This document shows positions 5,121 to 8,202 of a stretch of 8,202 nucleotides of DNA, one piece after another (the stretch's first letter is position 1; every line of letters starts with the position of its first letter). Below the pieces are notes generated by a model. It searched no databases and had not been told where the DNA came from. It worked only from the letters and a program-made list of their open reading frames with translations. Both the position numbers and the translations under genes were made by a program. Origin of the DNA: JBAROU01 sp049642385 (GTDB lineage: Bacteria; Chloroflexota; Dehalococcoidia; DSTF01; RBG-16-68-14); the NCBI GenBank assembly GCA_049642385.1, contig JBAROU010000109.1:1-8202 (forward strand), given 5' to 3'.

Positions 5121-7573
5121 TGGGCGGAACGCCGAGACCGGCAGGCCGTCGCGTCGCGCCGGGCGTCGAGGCGTTGGAGCAGCTACGCAAGATATTGCAG
5201 CTCGAGCGAACGAAAGGCTGCAAGGACGATGCGGTCTACGGTGGCCTCGACGGCTTCCTGAGCACCGTGCGCGAACACGACGGCCTGACCAACGACTCGC
5301 CCGTCTCGCAGGCGATCGATTCGCTCCCCGCAGGCGGCTACCGCGCACTACCCACGACCGAGCGGCGAGGCTGGCTGGACGCAACGCTGGCGGCCGCAAC
5401 CGGTCAGCCTGCGCCTGTGCGCAAGCGCCCAGCGCAACCACGTCGCGCAGAGCCTGTCGCGCAGGCAGCGGGCGTTGAAGCGCCGGTTACGGTGCTTAAG
5501 GGCGTCAAGACCGCGATGGCGGCGCGGCTGGAGAACCTGGGCGTGCGCACGATCCGCGAACTGCTCTACCTCTTCCCGCGCCGCCACAACGACTTCGCCA
5601 ACATGCGCAAGATCGCCGAGCTGACGCCGGGCGAGGAGCAGACCGTTCGCGGCGAGGTCTGGAGCGCCGAGGAACGCCAGCTTGGCCGCCGGCGCGGCAC
5701 CGACGCAACGATCGGCGATCCTTCGGGCACCATGCGCCTGGTGTGGTTTAACCAACCGTGGATCGCGCGCCAGCTGCGCACGAACGCCACCATCGTGGTG
5801 GCTGGTCGCGTCGGGCTCTATCAGGGCCGCCCAACATTCGAGAACCCCGAATGGGAGCTCTGGGACCCGGACGAGGAACTCACGCACACCGGCCGCCTCG
5901 TGCCCGTGTACCCACTCACCGAAGGCATATCGAGCCGCACCGTGCGTCGTCTCACCCGCCAGGCGCTCGATAACTACCTTGAGACGCTGCCCGACCCGCT
6001 GCCGCCGTCGCTCCGCGTGCGCCTCCACCTGCCCGACGCGCAGCACGCCGTTCGTCAGGCGCACTACCCCGACAGCTACGAGTCACTCGCGGAGGCGCGC
6101 CGCCGCCTGGCGCTGGACGAGCTGCTGCCGCTCCAGATCTCCGTGCTCCTGCGCCGTCGCGCCTGGCAGCAGCCAGGCACCGCCGACGCGCTGCCGTTAG
6201 CGGACGAGGGGCGCCGCGGCTTCGTCGAATCGCTGCCCTTCGCACTCACCAGCGCGCAGGACAGAGCGATCGAAGGCATGCTTGCCGACCTGGCGCGCGA
6301 TGTTCCTATGAGCCGCTTGCTTCAGGGCGACGTCGGCAGCGGCAAGACTGTCGTCGCGGCATGCGGGCTCATCGCCGCCGTTGCGAACGGGCATCAGGCG
6401 GTGATGATGGCGCCGACCGAGATCCTTGCCGACCAGCACCTGCGCACACTACGCCAGCTCTTCGCAGCGGACGGCGAAGACAGCCCATTCGCGGAAGCGA
6501 CGCTCCCTTACCTCGAGCGCCCGCTGCGTATCGCGCTGCTCACCGGCAGCCTGCGCGCGAGCGTGAAGCGCAAGATCGCCGAGCGCATCGAGGCCGGCGA
6601 GGTCGACATCGCCGTCGGCACGCACTCGCTAATCCAGGAGGGCGTCTCGTTCGAGCGCCTTGGCTTCACCGTTGTGGACGAGCAGCACCGCTTCGGCGTG
6701 ATGCAACGCGCGGCGCTGCGCGGAAAGTCGGCGCGCTCCGCACACATGCTCGTCATGACGGCGACACCGATTCCGCGCTCGCTCTACCTCACGCTCTACG
6801 GCGACCTCGACGTCTCGGTGATCGACGAGCTACCGCCCGGGCGCAAGCCGGTCGTCACGCGCTGGTGGTCGCCGGACCAACGGGACGAGGCCTACGCGTT
6901 CTTGCGCCAGCAGGTCGACGCTGGACGCCAGGCGTTCGTGATCTGCCCGCTGGTGGAGGAGTCCGAATCGTTGCAAGCGAAGTCAGCCGTGCAGGAGCAC
7001 GAGCGACTGAGCCGCGAGGTGTTCCCGGATCTCACGCTCGAGCTCGTACACGGGCGCTTGCCAGGTCGCGAGAAAGACGCGGCGATGACGCGCTTCCGCT
7101 CGGGCGAGGCGCAGATCCTCGTCTCGACCGCGGTCGTCGAGGTGGGCATCGACGTGCCCAACGCAAGCGTGATGATGATCGAAGGCGCTGACCGCTTCGG
7201 GCTGGCGCAGCTTCACCAGTTCCGCGGTCGCGTTGGACGCGGCGCCGACCAGTCGTACTGCCTCTTGCTCAGCGAGAGCCCGTCGCTGGAAGCGCAGCAA
7301 CGTCTGCGGCTGATGGAGGAGACCACGGACGGCTTCCGCCTCGCCGAGGCCGACCTCCAGATGCGCGGTCCGGGCGAGTTCTTCGGTACCCGCCAGTCCG
7401 GCCTGCCCGACTTTCGCGTCGCCAGCCTGCTCGACACCCGCCTGATCGAACTCGCGCGCACGGAGGCGACGCAGATCCTCGAAGATGACCCTGACCTCTC
7501 GAAGCCGGAGCACCAGGCGCTCGCGGCGCTTGTCGCCTCACTATCCGAACGCGTGACGGCGGAGCTACACTAA
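5120..7573 (+). CDS. recG: ATP-dependent DNA helicase RecG
   Basis: RecG is a superfamily 2 translocase that reverses stalled replication forks and processes branched recombination intermediates. From ATG 5120 the product has 817 residues, against about 690 in E. coli. The extra length is N-terminal: about 120 residues with a helical segment (VEALEQLRKILQLE, then DDAVYGGLDGFL) and a Pro/Arg-rich linker. The wedge domain starts near VTVLKGVKTAMAARL (about 123), with the OB fold around DPSGTMRLVWFNQPW. Helicase motifs are GDVGSGKT (Walker A, K409), PTEILADQH, DEQHRFGV (Walker B, D520), MTATPIPRS (III) and QFRGRVGRG (VI, 700-708), ending with the LMEETTDGFRLAEADLQMRGPGEFFGTRQSG block specific to RecG. 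GAGG at 5109-5112 is seven bases from ATG 5120 and only four from the GTG at 5117, favouring the ATG. The ATG overlaps the fakB stop by one base. All catalytic motifs appear intact. Confidence 0.97.
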   Translation: MGGTPRPAGRRVAPGVEALEQLRKILQLERTKGCKDDAVYGGLDGFLSTVREHDGLTNDSPVSQAIDSLPAGGYRALPTTERRGWLDATLAAATGQPAPVRKRPAQPRRAEPVAQAAGVEAPVTVLKGVKTAMAARLENLGVRTIRELLYLFPRRHNDFANMRKIAELTPGEEQTVRGEVWSAEERQLGRRRGTDATIGDPSGTMRLVWFNQPWIARQLRTNATIVVAGRVGLYQGRPTFENPEWELWDPDEELTHTGRLVPVYPLTEGISSRTVRRLTRQALDNYLETLPDPLPPSLRVRLHLPDAQHAVRQAHYPDSYESLAEARRRLALDELLPLQISVLLRRRAWQQPGTADALPLADEGRRGFVESLPFALTSAQDRAIEGMLADLARDVPMSRLLQGDVGSGKTVVAACGLIAAVANGHQAVMMAPTEILADQHLRTLRQLFAADGEDSPFAEATLPYLERPLRIALLTGSLRASVKRKIAERIEAGEVDIAVGTHSLIQEGVSFERLGFTVVDEQHRFGVMQRAALRGKSARSAHMLVMTATPIPRSLYLTLYGDLDVSVIDELPPGRKPVVTRWWSPDQRDEAYAFLRQQVDAGRQAFVICPLVEESESLQAKSAVQEHERLSREVFPDLTLELVHGRLPGREKDAAMTRFRSGEAQILVSTAVVEVGIDVPNASVMMIEGADRFGLAQLHQFRGRVGRGADQSYCLLLSESPSLEAQQRLRLMEETTDGFRLAEADLQMRGPGEFFGTRQSGLPDFRVASLLDTRLIELARTEATQILEDDPDLSKPEHQALAALVASLSERVTAELH

Positions 7574-7580
7574 CCCGCGG

Positions 7581-8202
7581 ATGGACTTCCCTGTGTTCGC
7601 CGTCGGTAGCGCCGCCCTTGCCGTCGCCACGATGGCGGCGACGCTCATACTGTCAGAGAGAAGGTGGCTGGCGGTCGCAGCGGGATTCGTCGGCGCTACG
7701 GTGCTGCTTCTCTTCCATGGGCCGGTCTACTTCGACTTCTACCACGACGACGCCTACATCACCCTTCGCTACTCGAGGCATCTCGCCGACGGCCTGGGCC
7801 CGAACTGGAATAGCGACGACCGCGTCGAGGGGTACACGACGTTCCTCTGGATGGCGACGCTCGGTGGCATCGGGAAGCTCGGTTTCGATCTCGTCGACGC
7901 ATCTCGCGTGCTTGAGTTCTTCGCTATCCTCGGCACGTTTGCCGCCGTCTTCAGCATCTGGAAGCTCTGGAGCGACGAAGACCCAGAGAGTGGCGTAGCC
8001 AGTCCCGTTATCCCGGTCGCCGTCTTTCTCGGTCTCGCATTGACCGATGGAGTTGCCTTCTGGGGCTTCTCCGGCATGGAGACACCCTTGTTCATGGCGC
8101 TCCTCACCGGTGGCGCGTATTTCTACCTGCGCGAGCGGCGGGGCGGCCTGGTCCCTTGGTCCGCTCTTACGCTCGCGGCCGCCGCCATGACCAGGCCCGA
8201 GG
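7581..8202 (+). CDS. Membrane glycosyltransferase-like protein (GT-C type), partial
   Basis: An open frame starts at ATG 7581 and runs off the right edge after 207 codons without a stop. The fragment begins with two hydrophobic segments (about residues 5-24 and 29-46), then a polar extracytoplasmic-type loop with FYHDDAYITLRYSRHLADG (53-71) and NWN...RVEGYTTFLW (75-90), then further hydrophobic stretches (about 110-127, 142-156, 165-183 and 192-203). An early DD pair in the first loop, followed by the D-x-Y-I-T-x-R-Y and EGYT-x-FLW signatures, is typical of lipid-phosphate-sugar-dependent GT-C glycosyltransferases, including the family often annotated as mycobacterial AftB-like. D56 and D57 would be the catalytic/metal region. 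It begins seven bases after recG with no clear Shine-Dalgarno, so it may be the tail of the same operon. Donor and acceptor are unknown and the C-terminal half is not in the window. Confidence 0.85.
   Translation, partial: MDFPVFAVGSAALAVATMAATLILSERRWLAVAAGFVGATVLLLFHGPVYFDFYHDDAYITLRYSRHLADGLGPNWNSDDRVEGYTTFLWMATLGGIGKLGFDLVDASRVLEFFAILGTFAAVFSIWKLWSDEDPESGVASPVIPVAVFLGLALTDGVAFWGFSGMETPLFMALLTGGAYFYLRERRGGLVPWSALTLAAAAMTRPE

Noticed and set aside
5348..6064. Minus-strand frame of 238 codons opposite recG
   Set aside because: It is antisense to the RecG wedge/OB region, with no ribosome binding site or recognisable domain.
6361..7191. Plus-strand frame of 276 codons inside recG
   Set aside because: It is an out-of-frame shadow of the helicase core with Arg/Gly/Ala-rich composition and no motif.
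1..8202. CRISPR array, tRNA/rRNA, insertion sequence, phage or toxin-antitoxin module
   Set aside because: Read by eye on both strands, I found no regularly spaced repeats, cloverleaf-like segment, transposase/integrase motif or small paired genes. Nearly all sequence is accounted for by ordinary genes, so no wholly new system is claimed.

Overview
This is a high-GC bacterial window carrying mostly housekeeping genes. The likely source is a Chloroflexota-type or similar high-GC Gram-positive-related bacterium. The clues are a zinc-ribbon form of ribosomal protein bL28, a RecG with an extra N-terminal helical region, a FakA/FakB fatty acid kinase pair, and a dispersed-repeat type I recall from Chloroflexota and Acidobacteriota genomes. 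The taxonomic call is an inference; the window contains no rRNA or other decisive marker.

Layout. Positions 23-1597 (+) hold a GNAT acetyltransferase, an unrecognised 130-residue protein and ribulose-phosphate 3-epimerase (rpe), the last two overlapping at their stop/start. A palindromic repeat (about 1595-1640) sits exactly at the tail-to-tail junction with two minus-strand genes: a small SET-domain protein lysine methyltransferase (2132-1641) and, upstream of it, rpmB (bL28, 2428-2216). A divergent intergenic region (about 2429-2577) carries promoter-like boxes in both directions. From there a tightly packed plus-strand operon runs fakA (DhaL/DAK kinase), fakB (DegV family) and recG, each overlapping the next by a few bases at the stop/start. 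Seven bases after recG a GT-C type membrane glycosyltransferase-like gene begins and runs off the right edge.

How the genes fit together. FakA and FakB together phosphorylate exogenous or recycled fatty acids. RecG remodels stalled replication forks, Rpe serves the pentose phosphate pathway, and bL28 belongs to the 50S subunit. The order rpe ... rpmB <> fakA ... recG matches the core of the Bacillus subtilis rpe-rpmB-yloU-yloV-sda-recG-fapR-plsX region, so this looks like an ancient gene neighbourhood. The SET methyltransferase gene and the palindromic repeat are the novel insertions relative to it. I see no CRISPR array, tRNA, rRNA, transposase, phage gene or toxin-antitoxin system. No gap between genes exceeds 300 bases.
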